From the NCBI RefSeq assembly GCF_946479755.1, contig NZ_CAMLHC010000034.1, forward strand, positions 18,670 through 82,669: 64,000 bases of DNA, in the 5' to 3' direction. The notes below the pieces were generated by a model. That model saw only the letters and a list, made by a program, of their open reading frames with translations. It was not told the DNA's origin and searched no databases. The DNA is from an uncultured Chitinophaga sp. (GTDB lineage Bacteria > Bacteroidota > Bacteroidia > Chitinophagales > Chitinophagaceae). This document shows positions 19,679 to 29,178 of this stretch, in pieces (the stretch's first letter is position 1; every line of letters starts with the position of its first letter). The translations under genes were made by a program, and so were the position numbers.

Positions 19679-19705
19679 AAGGCGTCTCTGCTATGGAGAC
19701 GCCTT
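19679..19705. terminator. Convergent intrinsic terminator
   Basis: A hairpin with the perfect stem AAGGCGTCTC / GAGACGCCTT lies between two convergent genes ending at 19673 and 19713. On the - strand it is followed by a run of T, so it should end the protease transcript best; on the + strand the T tract is weak. The stem core is shared with the terminator at 40969-41005. Confidence 0.75.
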
Positions 19706-19712
19706 CACCTAC

Positions 19713-20621
19713 CTACTCAATATTCAATAGTCTTTTTATTGCGCTAACGGGAATTGTTCGTTTAATGACCATCTGTGGCTCCTGCCTTTTTTTTTCTTCC
19801 GCGTATAAAGTCAGCGTACTGGAGACGATCCCTGCAACTTGTCCAGACTGGTTAAGGATAGGCGCTCCGCTGGAGCCTACGGCAAAGTCGGCCGTAATAT
19901 CCATTTTGTCATCCTCTGCTGTTTTTCCAGAGATCTTCCTGGCTACTACACCCTGGCTATAATAGTAGTAATACCTGGCGTACGGATGGCTGATGACGCA
20001 TACGAAACTTCCTACCTGCCCGGGGGAGCCCAAAGGAATGGGATCCAGTTGGCCTTTACCTATTGCCAACCGGAATATGGCCACATCCGCTTCTTTGGAG
20101 TATGCAAGGATTTTATCGAGGGCATAGGTTTCGCCGGCTATCGTGGACACGTAATACAGGCTGTCTCTCTGCAGGCTGTCAGGCTGGCTTTCGATCAGCG
20201 TGGCCAGCACGTGGTAATTGGTAACACAAACACCATCTGAAGTAATGGCAAAGGCCGTGGCCATGGACGTAGCAGCTACATTGGGATCACCGCTCATGCC
20301 AAAACACTTGCCTACTACCAATACGCCCTTGCTGCACTTATTGAAGAGCGCTTCACCTGTCAGCTTTTTATCACCTGCTGATCCGGGAAGACTTATTTTT
20401 TCGGAGACCGGCATGTTATTTTTTAACAACTGCGTTTCTTTGACAATGTGCGTTACCGGCTTGAATGATTTGCTGGTCCATAGCTTCCATGCGGATTTTT
20501 CAATGGTTTCTTCAAATGCCTCTTCGTTGATAGACGATGTCATGGCCTGGCCATTCGTGTATTGAACCAAGCCCCAAAAAAACACGAATGATAATAGCTT
20601 TTTTGAAATAATTCTGGACAT
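19713..20621 (-). CDS. Secreted trypsin-like serine protease (S1 fold)
   Basis: The 302-residue product has an N-terminal signal peptide (hydrophobic core FVFFWGLVQ, probable cleavage near GQA) and a trypsin-type fold. The catalytic triad is visible: His137 in TNYHV, Asp179 in EADVAIF and Ser251 in GSSGAP. There is no PDZ domain, so it is not a full DegP/HtrA protease. It is expected in the periplasm or outside the cell. It is the last gene of the - strand SusCD-type operon, after the PKD-like lipoprotein, and may trim or check proteins of that surface complex; that role is inferred from position. Confidence 0.85.
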   Translation of the reverse strand: MSRIISKKLLSFVFFWGLVQYTNGQAMTSSINEEAFEETIEKSAWKLWTSKSFKPVTHIVKETQLLKNNMPVSEKISLPGSAGDKKLTGEALFNKCSKGVLVVGKCFGMSGDPNVAATSMATAFAITSDGVCVTNYHVLATLIESQPDSLQRDSLYYVSTIAGETYALDKILAYSKEADVAIFRLAIGKGQLDPIPLGSPGQVGSFVCVISHPYARYYYYYSQGVVARKISGKTAEDDKMDITADFAVGSSGAPILNQSGQVAGIVSSTLTLYAEEKKRQEPQMVIKRTIPVSAIKRLLNIE

Positions 20622-20647
20622 TTTTAAATTTTAGTTATTATAGGACT

Positions 20648-20670
20648 GAGCTGATTCAACAGCTCTTTTT
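20648..20670. repeat. Hairpin between PKD-like lipoprotein and protease genes
   Basis: GAGCTG / CAGCTC forms a six-base stem with a six-base loop, followed by five T on the + strand. In the direction of transcription (- strand) the T run lies before the stem, so it is not a standard terminator; it may attenuate or stabilise the message between the two genes. Confidence 0.4.
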
Positions 20671-20676
20671 CGTTGT

Positions 20677-22209
20677 TTAATTGTCCGGGTATCCGTTAAA
20701 AGTGATATCCCTGATCACGGGGAGGGCTGTCATTTTATACAGTTCTTTCAGCGGCTGTCTGTCCAACGGCACGTTCATCAGGCGAAAAGTGCCGGCCTGT
20801 TCGCTGGCTTTTCCCGGGTCATAGGTACACAGTACCAGATTTTTAGTGATGTCGTCGTAAATCTTTTCACGGGGGTTGCTACCGTATTTTGTAAAGAAGT
20901 TCTGTTGGTACTTCATCACACTTACACTTTCAGCACCCAGGTCCATCAGTTCTATGGTTTCATTTGTGTTATAATCGTATCCAAGTATCGCATGTGGCGC
21001 ATCGAATAACAGGTAACCGGTAGAAAAATCTATCGCAAAATGCCGGGCTTGTGCCACACGCGGATCCATTATCCTGATGGCATTTTTTAATCTGCCATTC
21101 CTCTGAAACACCAGCAGGTAAAATTCGTTCGCGTTATTTTTCACAACAGCGCCAACTATTTCAACGAATGAGTAGACAGCGGACCGGCCATATAGCAGCT
21201 TATACCCTTTCAGATCATATGCAGGATTAAATTCAATGGGTTTCCAGCCTTCTGAACCATCAAATCTGAAACGACCGTTGGTTTCATCAAAAATGGTCCA
21301 ATAGCCATACCTACCACCGCTGATACCAACCGGCGATACTTTATAGGAACCTTCCGGAGATGGCTGGATATTCAAGGGCGTACTATTAGACAACGGACTT
21401 TTTCCAACTTCCAAGTCCCATCCCATCATCCTATAGATATCTCCATTCTGCCAGCAACCGCCTGGATCTCCCTCAAAAAAGTATACCGGCTGCGCCGGAG
21501 AAGAGTGAAACACCTTATTTATCCAGGTGGCTGTAACTAAACCCTGCGCCGGACCAAAAGCTTTATTCAGTAAAAACACCGTTTGGTCTGTGGAAACGCC
21601 CACATAACTATCATTAGAACCACTGCTTCCAAGTTTAACCTGGGCCAGAGAAACCGGTTTTCCCCTCAGGTAGGGAGCCATGCCAAGGCTATCAGAAATA
21701 TTCATCAACGGGGTATACCCGGTGGCATTGTAAGCCAGGATGCCTAATTTGGAATCACCGTTTTTTTCATAAAGCAACACCCAACATTCTGTGGCGGTTT
21801 CCAGCGTCAAAAGAGACGTCTTTAAAGAGGCCGTAATACCTGTTGCTTTTTCACATACTTCAAAGGTTATCGCCATTTTGCCTTCATAGCCGGCCTTCAA
21901 CAGGGTGGCTGCCGTTAAATAGGGCTTATTATCCGGCAGCAACAGCCGTTTATCCACACCGTTCCCCCAGACGTACCAACGATATTGATAAGCACCGGTA
22001 TCGATAACGGTACCTTCCTTTTTTCCATAGTTTATCTGTGGGTGAAATGTATCCGGCATGTCCTTCTTTAGGATGACCAAACTTTCCGTGGGCTGTTTAA
22101 CAGTGATTGCTGATATGGATGTGTATTCACTGCTGGTTTTATCTTTCATACAGGCCATTAGTAAACAAACGGGTATCAATATGAATAAGGTGTTCCTGTA
22201 ATTCATCAT
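20677..22209 (-). CDS. PKD-like family lipoprotein of a SusCD locus
   Basis: A 510-residue lipoprotein. The signal peptide ends in a lipobox (LLMAC, Cys20), so it should be lipid-anchored, probably at the outer membrane. The N-terminal region (about 30-140) contains the YRWYVWGNGVD type of strand pair seen in the PKD-like family found next to SusD genes. The rest is beta-rich with many aromatic residues and reads like a beta-propeller-like surface protein (GGRYGYWTIFDETNGRFRF). It lies 17 bases after the DUF4843 gene and is probably an accessory subunit of the SusCD complex. The ligand is unknown. Confidence 0.75.
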   Translation of the reverse strand: MMNYRNTLFILIPVCLLMACMKDKTSSEYTSISAITVKQPTESLVILKKDMPDTFHPQINYGKKEGTVIDTGAYQYRWYVWGNGVDKRLLLPDNKPYLTAATLLKAGYEGKMAITFEVCEKATGITASLKTSLLTLETATECWVLLYEKNGDSKLGILAYNATGYTPLMNISDSLGMAPYLRGKPVSLAQVKLGSSGSNDSYVGVSTDQTVFLLNKAFGPAQGLVTATWINKVFHSSPAQPVYFFEGDPGGCWQNGDIYRMMGWDLEVGKSPLSNSTPLNIQPSPEGSYKVSPVGISGGRYGYWTIFDETNGRFRFDGSEGWKPIEFNPAYDLKGYKLLYGRSAVYSFVEIVGAVVKNNANEFYLLVFQRNGRLKNAIRIMDPRVAQARHFAIDFSTGYLLFDAPHAILGYDYNTNETIELMDLGAESVSVMKYQQNFFTKYGSNPREKIYDDITKNLVLCTYDPGKASEQAGTFRLMNVPLDRQPLKELYKMTALPVIRDITFNGYPDN

Positions 22210-22226
22210 AAATTAATTTTATTGGA

Positions 22227-23144
22227 TCAGGGAAACTGCATCTCCTGGCCACTGCCGTCCAGCACCGGGTTCCCTTGTTTTTTGCGGTAACTCAGATAAT
22301 CTTTGGTGATATCTGCAAACGTTTTTAAATAAGGCTCGTCGCTACCTAGTCCATACGCGATTTCATTTAACAGCAGGTAAAGATCATTTAACGTAAAAGG
22401 TTCTGATAGCTGCGGAATTGGCTCCCCGGGATCAAACTTGGAAACATACTTCTCCTTCAGCGTGTTTTTTACCGATGGAGGAGCCCAGTTGACCGCATCA
22501 AGCATCGCCATCAGCTTCTCCCTGGAAAAAGGTCCAAACCTATCATCTGACCAACCTCTGTTGGGTTGTTCCACAATATTTCCAAACACGCACTGAAACT
22601 GATACCAGGCATGCAATGTTGGCGTGAAGTACTCATTATCGACCAGGCTCACCGTCACAGAATAACTATTGGTATCGGTAAGCGGTGGTCTTAACAGCCG
22701 GAGGTCCACCGGACAAAATCCTGTTCCGGCAGCTATTTTCATAGCGTCCGGAGGTGGAAGAATACAGTATTTAGCCCCCGGACCCGTTATCGCAATGGAA
22801 AATTTCCGGTCAACCGATTTAACGGATCCTGCCAATCTTACCCGCAGGGCGTCGAACGGATTTTTATTAAAACGCTGTACGTGCCGGACGAGATAAAGTG
22901 TATCTACCGGCAGGGTCTGTTGGAAAAAGCTAATAACAAGCGTCTTACTAAACTTTCCGGTCAACAGCGAATCGTAATCATCTGATTCCCGTGTATTAAG
23001 AAAATATAATACGTCCTTTCCCAAATACTTGATAGGATCAATTTTCCGGCAACCGGCAGCGGTCAGTATTCCGCCCCACAAGCACGCTATAAAAATGTGT
23101 ATATTAAAGGAACGTAGGGTATATGGTTGTTGATTGTTGCGCAT
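22227..23144 (-). CDS. DUF4843 lipoprotein
   Basis: A 305-residue lipoprotein with a signal peptide and the lipobox TAAGC. The N-terminal half follows the DUF4843 pattern: an initial Tyr/Phe-rich strand (DVLYFLNTRESDDYD), then FSKTLVISFFQQT and a middle with repeated short strands. Such proteins are encoded next to SusCD genes, between SusD and a PKD-like lipoprotein, exactly as here. It is expected on the outer membrane surface as part of a binding and uptake complex. The substrate is not evident from sequence. Confidence 0.75.
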   Translation of the reverse strand: MRNNQQPYTLRSFNIHIFIACLWGGILTAAGCRKIDPIKYLGKDVLYFLNTRESDDYDSLLTGKFSKTLVISFFQQTLPVDTLYLVRHVQRFNKNPFDALRVRLAGSVKSVDRKFSIAITGPGAKYCILPPPDAMKIAAGTGFCPVDLRLLRPPLTDTNSYSVTVSLVDNEYFTPTLHAWYQFQCVFGNIVEQPNRGWSDDRFGPFSREKLMAMLDAVNWAPPSVKNTLKEKYVSKFDPGEPIPQLSEPFTLNDLYLLLNEIAYGLGSDEPYLKTFADITKDYLSYRKKQGNPVLDGSGQEMQFP

Positions 23145-23157
23145 AAATTCACTATTA

Positions 23158-24570
23158 CTAACGGTAAAGGGTTTCCTGCTCAGGAATAGGCACCTGGTAT
23201 TTTTCGGGATTCATAAACACTGAGAAAGCGTTGGTGGCAGCATCGGGAATCACGGAAAGATTCCTGCGCTTAAAAAGGAAGAACAGTTGCCCCTCGCCAC
23301 AAAACTCCCGCTGATACTCCTGCAGGATATCAGACAACAGCTGGGCACGGCTGCCTTGTTGGGCGATGGGCGGCAGCCCCCTTTTTAACCGGAGCGTATT
23401 CAATAAACGGTATCCTGTTGTAAGGTCAGGCGCTGTTTCAGCACCAATCAGTATCAATTCCGCCTTCCGGACGAGGGGCTGAAAATAAGCATGGCTGGAT
23501 TCGGTCATCATCTCATCGCCATACTTGATAAACACGTTGTAATTTTTGCCCTCGCTTGTTCCGGGTTTAAACCAGCTTTCGCGCCGATAGTCATTCAGGT
23601 TATTATACAAGCTATTGAACTTCTCCACAGTGGGCGCCATAATATCCCCGCTTGGCAACAGCGGACTAAAAAGCTGGCGGTAAGTATCGTACAACGTTTT
23701 GTTTTCCATACCAAAGAAAGATTCCGCAAAAAATACGGGATCTTCCTTCGCGGCGTCTACAGAGGCCATCCAGGGAAATGATTCATCAGCCCGGTCCTGT
23801 ACATCAAGTACTATCTGCCAGGCCGCCTCGTTTTTAGCAGCATACAGGTTGGCCCTTGCCTGCAGGGCTTTTACAGCAAAATAGTTGAGCCTCCACTTTC
23901 GGTTATCAAGCGATGAATCTGACAATGCAAGGTCCGCTTTCAGGAGCGTCGCTGCTTTTGACAGGTCTTTCATCACGCTATCCATCACTTGCGTTCCCGG
24001 CAACAGCGGCTGCGTCTGAAAATTAACCGTTGTCACGTAAGGAATACAAGGTTTGCTATTGCCAGCGCCCGGCACAGGCCCAAACAGGCGCAGCATGTCC
24101 AGGTGCAGCAGTCCGCGGATGGCATAAGCCTCTCCCAGCAAGCAATTTTTTTCCGATTCAGGCACCGTCGAAAAAGACGGCTGCTCCAATTGCGCGCAGA
24201 AATTATTGACGTTCAGGATAGTTTTGAAAGCGCTTGTCCAGATACCTGAAAATTGTTGTTTTACGACGGGATATTTGTATTCGTACTCCCCTATACTTCC
24301 TTTAAAATCCCCCCCATAACTTTTAGTTACCACGTACGCTTGCCCCATCAGGTCTACCGCATAGAGCGTCAGGTCCCTCCCATACAATTCCTGGCTGCCC
24401 AGTGACTGGTAAATTCCGTTTAAAGCAGCATATACGCCCTCCGGCTTTGAGAAAATTTCTTTTTCGAACATGAAGTCCCTGGGCTGAACATCCAGGAATT
24501 TTTTACATGAAAAGCAAGCGGTGGCCCACGTAAAAAGAACTATTACTTTAACGGTCCGGTTATTTAACAT
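23158..24570 (-). CDS. SusD/RagB-family lipoprotein
   Basis: A 470-residue surface lipoprotein. The signal peptide ends in FSCKKFLDVQPRD, the standard SusD N-terminus with lipidated Cys22. The helical N-terminal part (EGVYAALNGIYQSLG) and the C-terminal SusD-like end (KYQVPIPEQE) fit the RagB/SusD fold. It works with the SusC channel as the lid that captures a ligand. It sits 13 bases downstream of the SusC gene. Because no glycoside hydrolases are encoded beside it, the ligand may be a peptide or other compound rather than a glycan. Confidence 0.9.
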   Translation of the reverse strand: MLNNRTVKVIVLFTWATACFSCKKFLDVQPRDFMFEKEIFSKPEGVYAALNGIYQSLGSQELYGRDLTLYAVDLMGQAYVVTKSYGGDFKGSIGEYEYKYPVVKQQFSGIWTSAFKTILNVNNFCAQLEQPSFSTVPESEKNCLLGEAYAIRGLLHLDMLRLFGPVPGAGNSKPCIPYVTTVNFQTQPLLPGTQVMDSVMKDLSKAATLLKADLALSDSSLDNRKWRLNYFAVKALQARANLYAAKNEAAWQIVLDVQDRADESFPWMASVDAAKEDPVFFAESFFGMENKTLYDTYRQLFSPLLPSGDIMAPTVEKFNSLYNNLNDYRRESWFKPGTSEGKNYNVFIKYGDEMMTESSHAYFQPLVRKAELILIGAETAPDLTTGYRLLNTLRLKRGLPPIAQQGSRAQLLSDILQEYQREFCGEGQLFFLFKRRNLSVIPDAATNAFSVFMNPEKYQVPIPEQETLYR

Positions 24571-24582
24571 AAGCTACACATT

Positions 24583-27500
24583 TTAAAATCCAACACTTAA
24601 TGTAAAAGAGGCATTTCTGGCAAATGGATAGTCCAGCCCTCTCTCCAGGCGCAGATTTGAAAGCTGGAAACGGAAAAAATCATTCAGATTAAGAGAAAGG
24701 TTCAACCTGCTGATTCCCAATTTCCGGCTGGCATATCTGCTCAACAGGCTATTGAAATCATAATCCAGTGCCACCGACTCGAAATAAAGGGCATTTTCCT
24801 TTTGAAGGAACCTGTCAGATATCCCCAGTGTTTGCTCTTTAATCCCTAAATAGGAGGCTTCGTCCCCTGTCTGTTTCCAGCGTTCGTATAATGCCCTGCG
24901 GTCCTGATTCTGTTCAAAATCATCCCCTGTGATATTTTCCACTTTATCGTACAGCGCCTTATTGAATTTCATTTCCCCCATCACGTACCGGCAATAGATG
25001 GACAGGCTTAACCGTTTATACCGGATTTGCGTATTGATGCTTCCCTGAAGGAACGGCCGGTTGATACCCACCTTCACTTCATTGTTGGGATTGAATGCTG
25101 TTGTATATGACCCGTTTTTGTCCAGAAATATTTCACGGCCGGTAACAGGATCAATGCCCAGCGATCTTACCGCCCAGATATCATAGGGGCTGCTGCCATC
25201 CATATAACGAAGCAGGTAACCACTGTCCCGGGCCATTTTGGACAGGCTGTTCAGTTTATCTCCCAATCCGCTATAGGTACTACGCAGGAAAAGAGGGCTG
25301 TTGAGGCCCACGTTCCAATTCCAGTTTTTGGTGCTAACGACCCTGTAATTCACGATCAGGTCCATCCCTACCGTATTCATTTTCCCGATGTTGACGGGAA
25401 TGGAAGGCAACCCGTTGGAAGGAGGCGTAGGTAAGCCAATAATCATAGGCGCTGTTTTGTCTGTGTAGCCGGACAGGGATAAAGACAGTTTCCGGTTAAA
25501 AAAAACGCCCTGCAGGCCGTAGCTGAATTTATAGGTCTTACTCCACTCCAGGCTGGGATTACCCACTGAAACAATCCTGGCAGCTTCATGGTTCCGGAAA
25601 GAAACATTACTTAGTTGATAGGTAGTACGGGAGGAAAAACCGCCTGCTGCTTCATTGCCGGTAAGGCCATAGTTGGCTGTCAGCCGAAGATCGTTCACGA
25701 TATCAGACTCCATGAAAAAATTTTCCCTCCCTATATTCCATCCTACGCCCAGGGAGTAAAAAGAGGCGAAGAGCCGGTCGGCGCCAAAGCTGTTGGAGCC
25801 TGAAGTATTGTAAGACAAGTCCAGGTTGTACCGGTTGTCATATGAATAATTGACACTGGCTGTAAACCCGACACTACGGGAATAAGTTTCACTGCCTGCC
25901 GGCCTGGAATTGGGCAGGTAAGAGCCGGCCAGGAAAAGCAGCGGCTGGGCCGTGCTGGCAAATCCCACGGCCGTGATATCCGCCGTATTTCCATCTGACT
26001 GGGTCATATCCGCACGGACATTGGCGTTCAGGATATGTTTGTCATTAAAAACATGATTATAGGTAAGCATCATATTACCATTATAAGCTGTATTGGATGC
26101 TCGTTGAAAATTATAAGAGCCTTTTTCTGCTTCTTTTGCCTTGTCGAAGCTGGTGTTTAAAGGGGATATAAAATAATCTGCCGTCCTGTCATTTTTTTGA
26201 AACTGTCCGCTGGCGCTCAGCCTTAGCGAGGGTAATATATCCCAGTTCAGGCCCAGGCTATTGGTAAGCTGCAAGGTGTTGACCGTATTTTTAGCCGGCA
26301 GGGAAGCGTTGTAAAGCGGGTTACCAGCCTTGTAGTTTTTTACTTCACCGCTATAGTCCACGACAGTAATATCTTCCAGGTACCGGCCCGTATTGAGTCT
26401 GTTTTGTTCATCATACTTCCGGTAGTAAGGCGGTTGTTTTACATAGTCTTTAAAACTGCCGTAGGGCGACCCCTGTTGCCTGCCACCGGTGAAACGGACC
26501 GTATTGGTAATATTAATTTTTTTTCTTCGATAGGTTAAAGTGGCAAATCCGCCGGTGGTGCTGTTATAAGAATCTTTCATTACCCCGTTGCTCCTGTTCA
26601 TGTTAACGCCCAGCATATAGTTCACCGTGCCATCTCCCCCCTGTATGGTAAGATTGTGGCTGGGTGAAAACGCATTACGCAACGGCACTCCCAGCCAATA
26701 GGTATTTACGCCCCGCTGTATCTCATTGTATCTGGCATTCCGTTTTGCAAGCTCCAGGTTGCCCGCGTTATAATTATCGTTGTACAACGACCCGTTCAGC
26801 AACTGGAACCGGAATAATTCAGCCGCATCCATCATATTGTATCCACTTAAGTCCGGCACAGCGAGATTACCGTTGAACGTATACGATATATTCAATTTGC
26901 CGGGTTTAGGTTTAATGGTTTCAATCACCACTACGCCGTTGGCAGAACGGCGGCCATACAAAGCGGTAGACGCCGCGTCTTTCAGCACGGTAATAAAAGC
27001 CACCCGGTTGACGTCAAGTTGCATCACATCCTGTAACGTCGCTTCAAAACCATCCAGGATAAATAAGGGCCGGTTAGGCTCCTGCTCATACTGGAGACGT
27101 AACTGCTGGTTATAAGGCGCTATCACAGGATTGGGCATAGACCTGGTGCCACGGAATTCAATCTTGGGCACCTGGTTAGGATCTGAACCCAGGCTGTTAT
27201 CACGGACAATCTTAAAAGAGGGATCCAGTGTGCTGATAGCTTCCAGCAGGCTCTGTCTGTTTACGGTGCGTAAGTCGTCCCCCTTAAGGGTACTGGTGAT
27301 GCCTGTAAAACTCTCCCCACGCCGCGTAAACATACCTGTATTCACCTCCACTTCCTTCATGGAGACCGGCGCCGATCGCATTTTAAAAACATAGTCGCCA
27401 GAGGCGATCCTCAGCACATCCGCCTCGCTATTTTTTAGCATCTCCCCGTTTTTGAGCGCACGCAGTTTGGAAAGCGGTATAGTGATACTCAACAACCCTA

Positions 27501-27804
27501 CTCCCGACAGGACCACTTTTACGTCGGTGTCAGTACAGGACAGCAGCAGTGTGCCGTCTTCTCCGGAGAAGGTCCCTCCCCTCGAAGGCAACACCTTCAC
27601 GGTAATACCCGGTAGCGGCTTCCCCTCACCGGATATCACTTTTCCCGAAATCTTCGTCTGTTGTTGCGAAAAAGCCGGTATCAGTCCCAGCAAACAAAGG
27701 GACAACAGCATACTTTTAAAACAACGTTTCAGCAGATAGGCATTCAGCTTGCGAAACACAAAGTCCGACCGGCCTAAACAGCCGGCATCAGCAAATTCTT
27801 TCAT
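24583..27804 (-). CDS. SusC/RagA-family TonB-linked outer membrane protein
   Basis: The 1073-residue product has an N-terminal extension typical of Bacteroidota, then a signal peptide (MLLSLCLLGLIPAFSQQ), a carboxypeptidase-regulatory-like domain (KISGKVISGEGKPLPGITV), a plug with the TALYGRRSANGVVVIETIK segment, and a C-terminal beta-barrel. The frame is open to 27858, but the Met at 27804 (MKEFADAG) fits better. It imports a ligand across the outer membrane with TonB energy and pairs with the SusD protein downstream. The FecR and sigma genes upstream suggest control by signal relay. Confidence 0.92.
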   Translation of the reverse strand: MKEFADAGCLGRSDFVFRKLNAYLLKRCFKSMLLSLCLLGLIPAFSQQQTKISGKVISGEGKPLPGITVKVLPSRGGTFSGEDGTLLLSCTDTDVKVVLSGVGLLSITIPLSKLRALKNGEMLKNSEADVLRIASGDYVFKMRSAPVSMKEVEVNTGMFTRRGESFTGITSTLKGDDLRTVNRQSLLEAISTLDPSFKIVRDNSLGSDPNQVPKIEFRGTRSMPNPVIAPYNQQLRLQYEQEPNRPLFILDGFEATLQDVMQLDVNRVAFITVLKDAASTALYGRRSANGVVVIETIKPKPGKLNISYTFNGNLAVPDLSGYNMMDAAELFRFQLLNGSLYNDNYNAGNLELAKRNARYNEIQRGVNTYWLGVPLRNAFSPSHNLTIQGGDGTVNYMLGVNMNRSNGVMKDSYNSTTGGFATLTYRRKKINITNTVRFTGGRQQGSPYGSFKDYVKQPPYYRKYDEQNRLNTGRYLEDITVVDYSGEVKNYKAGNPLYNASLPAKNTVNTLQLTNSLGLNWDILPSLRLSASGQFQKNDRTADYFISPLNTSFDKAKEAEKGSYNFQRASNTAYNGNMMLTYNHVFNDKHILNANVRADMTQSDGNTADITAVGFASTAQPLLFLAGSYLPNSRPAGSETYSRSVGFTASVNYSYDNRYNLDLSYNTSGSNSFGADRLFASFYSLGVGWNIGRENFFMESDIVNDLRLTANYGLTGNEAAGGFSSRTTYQLSNVSFRNHEAARIVSVGNPSLEWSKTYKFSYGLQGVFFNRKLSLSLSGYTDKTAPMIIGLPTPPSNGLPSIPVNIGKMNTVGMDLIVNYRVVSTKNWNWNVGLNSPLFLRSTYSGLGDKLNSLSKMARDSGYLLRYMDGSSPYDIWAVRSLGIDPVTGREIFLDKNGSYTTAFNPNNEVKVGINRPFLQGSINTQIRYKRLSLSIYCRYVMGEMKFNKALYDKVENITGDDFEQNQDRRALYERWKQTGDEASYLGIKEQTLGISDRFLQKENALYFESVALDYDFNSLLSRYASRKLGISRLNLSLNLNDFFRFQLSNLRLERGLDYPFARNASFTLSVGF

Positions 27805-27863
27805 AGTATTAAAACCTTGGCGATAAAAATTGGTCAACCATTTTAAATGCACAGACAATCCCG

Positions 27864-27883
27864 GAGGTGTTAAAGAACACCTC
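27864..27883. repeat. Inverted repeat between FecR and SusC genes
   Basis: GAGGTGTT / AACACCTC forms a perfect eight-base stem with the loop AAAG in the 112-base gap between the FecR stop and the SusC start. No T tract follows on the - strand, so it is not a standard terminator. It could set the ratio of regulator to transporter message. Confidence 0.4.
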
Positions 27884-27916
27884 TATGGCATCAGGAAAAA
27901 AACTGCTATTTTTTTA

Positions 27917-29134
27917 TCAGGGAGTAATAATCAACCTTCGATCTTTTTCCAGCCGTACTTGTACATTGGCTGCTTTTAAAAATTCCAGCACCTGTTCCAG
28001 GCTTGCATCTCTTTTCCATTCTCCGGCGAGCATGACCTGGGGAATACCGTTTTCATACACTACGGTAAAATCATACCACCGTGACAGCTCTTTCATCGCC
28101 TCTTCGAAGCTTATGTTGTGAAAATTAAACACATTGTCTTTCCAGTCCAGCGCTTCCCGCATGTTAACGTTGCTGCGGACCCCGATCGTATCGGGTGATT
28201 GGTTTCCGGTATTCGCGATGGTGGCCTGCTGGCCCGGACGAAGTATAGTGGATACATTACCCGTGTGTTCCGTTTGCAGCACCACTCTTACACTTCCCTG
28301 CGCCAGGGTGGTTTTCACGACCGCTGCATCGTCGTAGGCATTGATGTTAAAGCTGGTTCCCAGCACCTGCACCTGTCCTGCTTTGTCTGTTCCCTTCAAA
28401 GGAAAGTTCACTACAAAAGGCATAGCGGGATCAGCTGCTACTTCCATATATACCTCACCGGTAATTTCAACCATCCTTTCTTTACCGGAAAAGACAGTGG
28501 GATATCGTATGCTGCTGGCCGCATTTAACCGCACCGCGGTCCCGTCGGGAAGCAAAACACTGAATTGTTTTCCCCGGGGCGTGGTCAGCTTATTGTAGGA
28601 CACCATTGCTTTGCCTGACGCTGCGGTGGACTTGTATTGCAATTTGCCATCTGACAGTATAACGACGCTGCCTTGTTGTTGTGCGATGATGCCGCTGTTT
28701 ATACTGTCGATTTTTACCTCAGCGCCGCTCGCCAGGGTAAGAACAACGCTATGGCTACTCGGGGTTTCCGTTTTCCCTAACGCCTGCAGCTTTACACGCG
28801 AAGACGCTTCCCTGTTAGCTATGCTCCAGATCATTCCCCCGGCCAGCAACACCGCCGCTGCAGCGGCTGGCCAAACCCAACGGCGGGAGAACAATGCCAT
28901 TCTTACAGGACGCCTTTCCGCTCCTATCTTTTCGGTCAATTCACGAAAAATAAGGTCGCCGGTTTCAGCAGACAGGCCGTCGGCAGGCGGATTCTCCAAT
29001 ACCTGTTCTACCATTTCTTCGGTAAACAGGTCGGGGTTTCTCATCAGGGCAAGCAGTTCCCGGGCCTCATCGGGAGTGAGACCGTCTGCAAGATATCCTT
29101 GCCATAGCTTTAAAAACCGTTGATTAGCCTGCAT
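27917..29134 (-). CDS. FecR-family anti-sigma factor
   Basis: A 405-residue regulator. Residues 1-75 form the cytoplasmic sigma-binding part, followed by a membrane helix (about residues 88-105, VWPAAAAAVLLAGGMIW). The periplasmic FecR domain (about 115-300) includes TTPRGKQFSVLLPDGTAVRL, and a DUF4974 domain at the C-terminus contains the segment starting VFNFHNISFEEAMKELSRWY. It relays a signal from the SusC plug to the ECF sigma factor encoded just upstream. The gene lies 44 bases after the sigma gene. Confidence 0.9.
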   Translation of the reverse strand: MQANQRFLKLWQGYLADGLTPDEARELLALMRNPDLFTEEMVEQVLENPPADGLSAETGDLIFRELTEKIGAERRPVRMALFSRRWVWPAAAAAVLLAGGMIWSIANREASSRVKLQALGKTETPSSHSVVLTLASGAEVKIDSINSGIIAQQQGSVVILSDGKLQYKSTAASGKAMVSYNKLTTPRGKQFSVLLPDGTAVRLNAASSIRYPTVFSGKERMVEITGEVYMEVAADPAMPFVVNFPLKGTDKAGQVQVLGTSFNINAYDDAAVVKTTLAQGSVRVVLQTEHTGNVSTILRPGQQATIANTGNQSPDTIGVRSNVNMREALDWKDNVFNFHNISFEEAMKELSRWYDFTVVYENGIPQVMLAGEWKRDASLEQVLEFLKAANVQVRLEKDRRLIITP

Positions 29135-29178
29135 CTGTTATTAAAGACACATTATAGTGTGCCTGGTACGACAAAAAA

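Noticed and set aside
20677..27804. A polysaccharide utilisation locus
   Set aside because: There is no glycoside hydrolase, lyase or sulfatase in the operon; the GH18 gene is 12 kb away with its own context.
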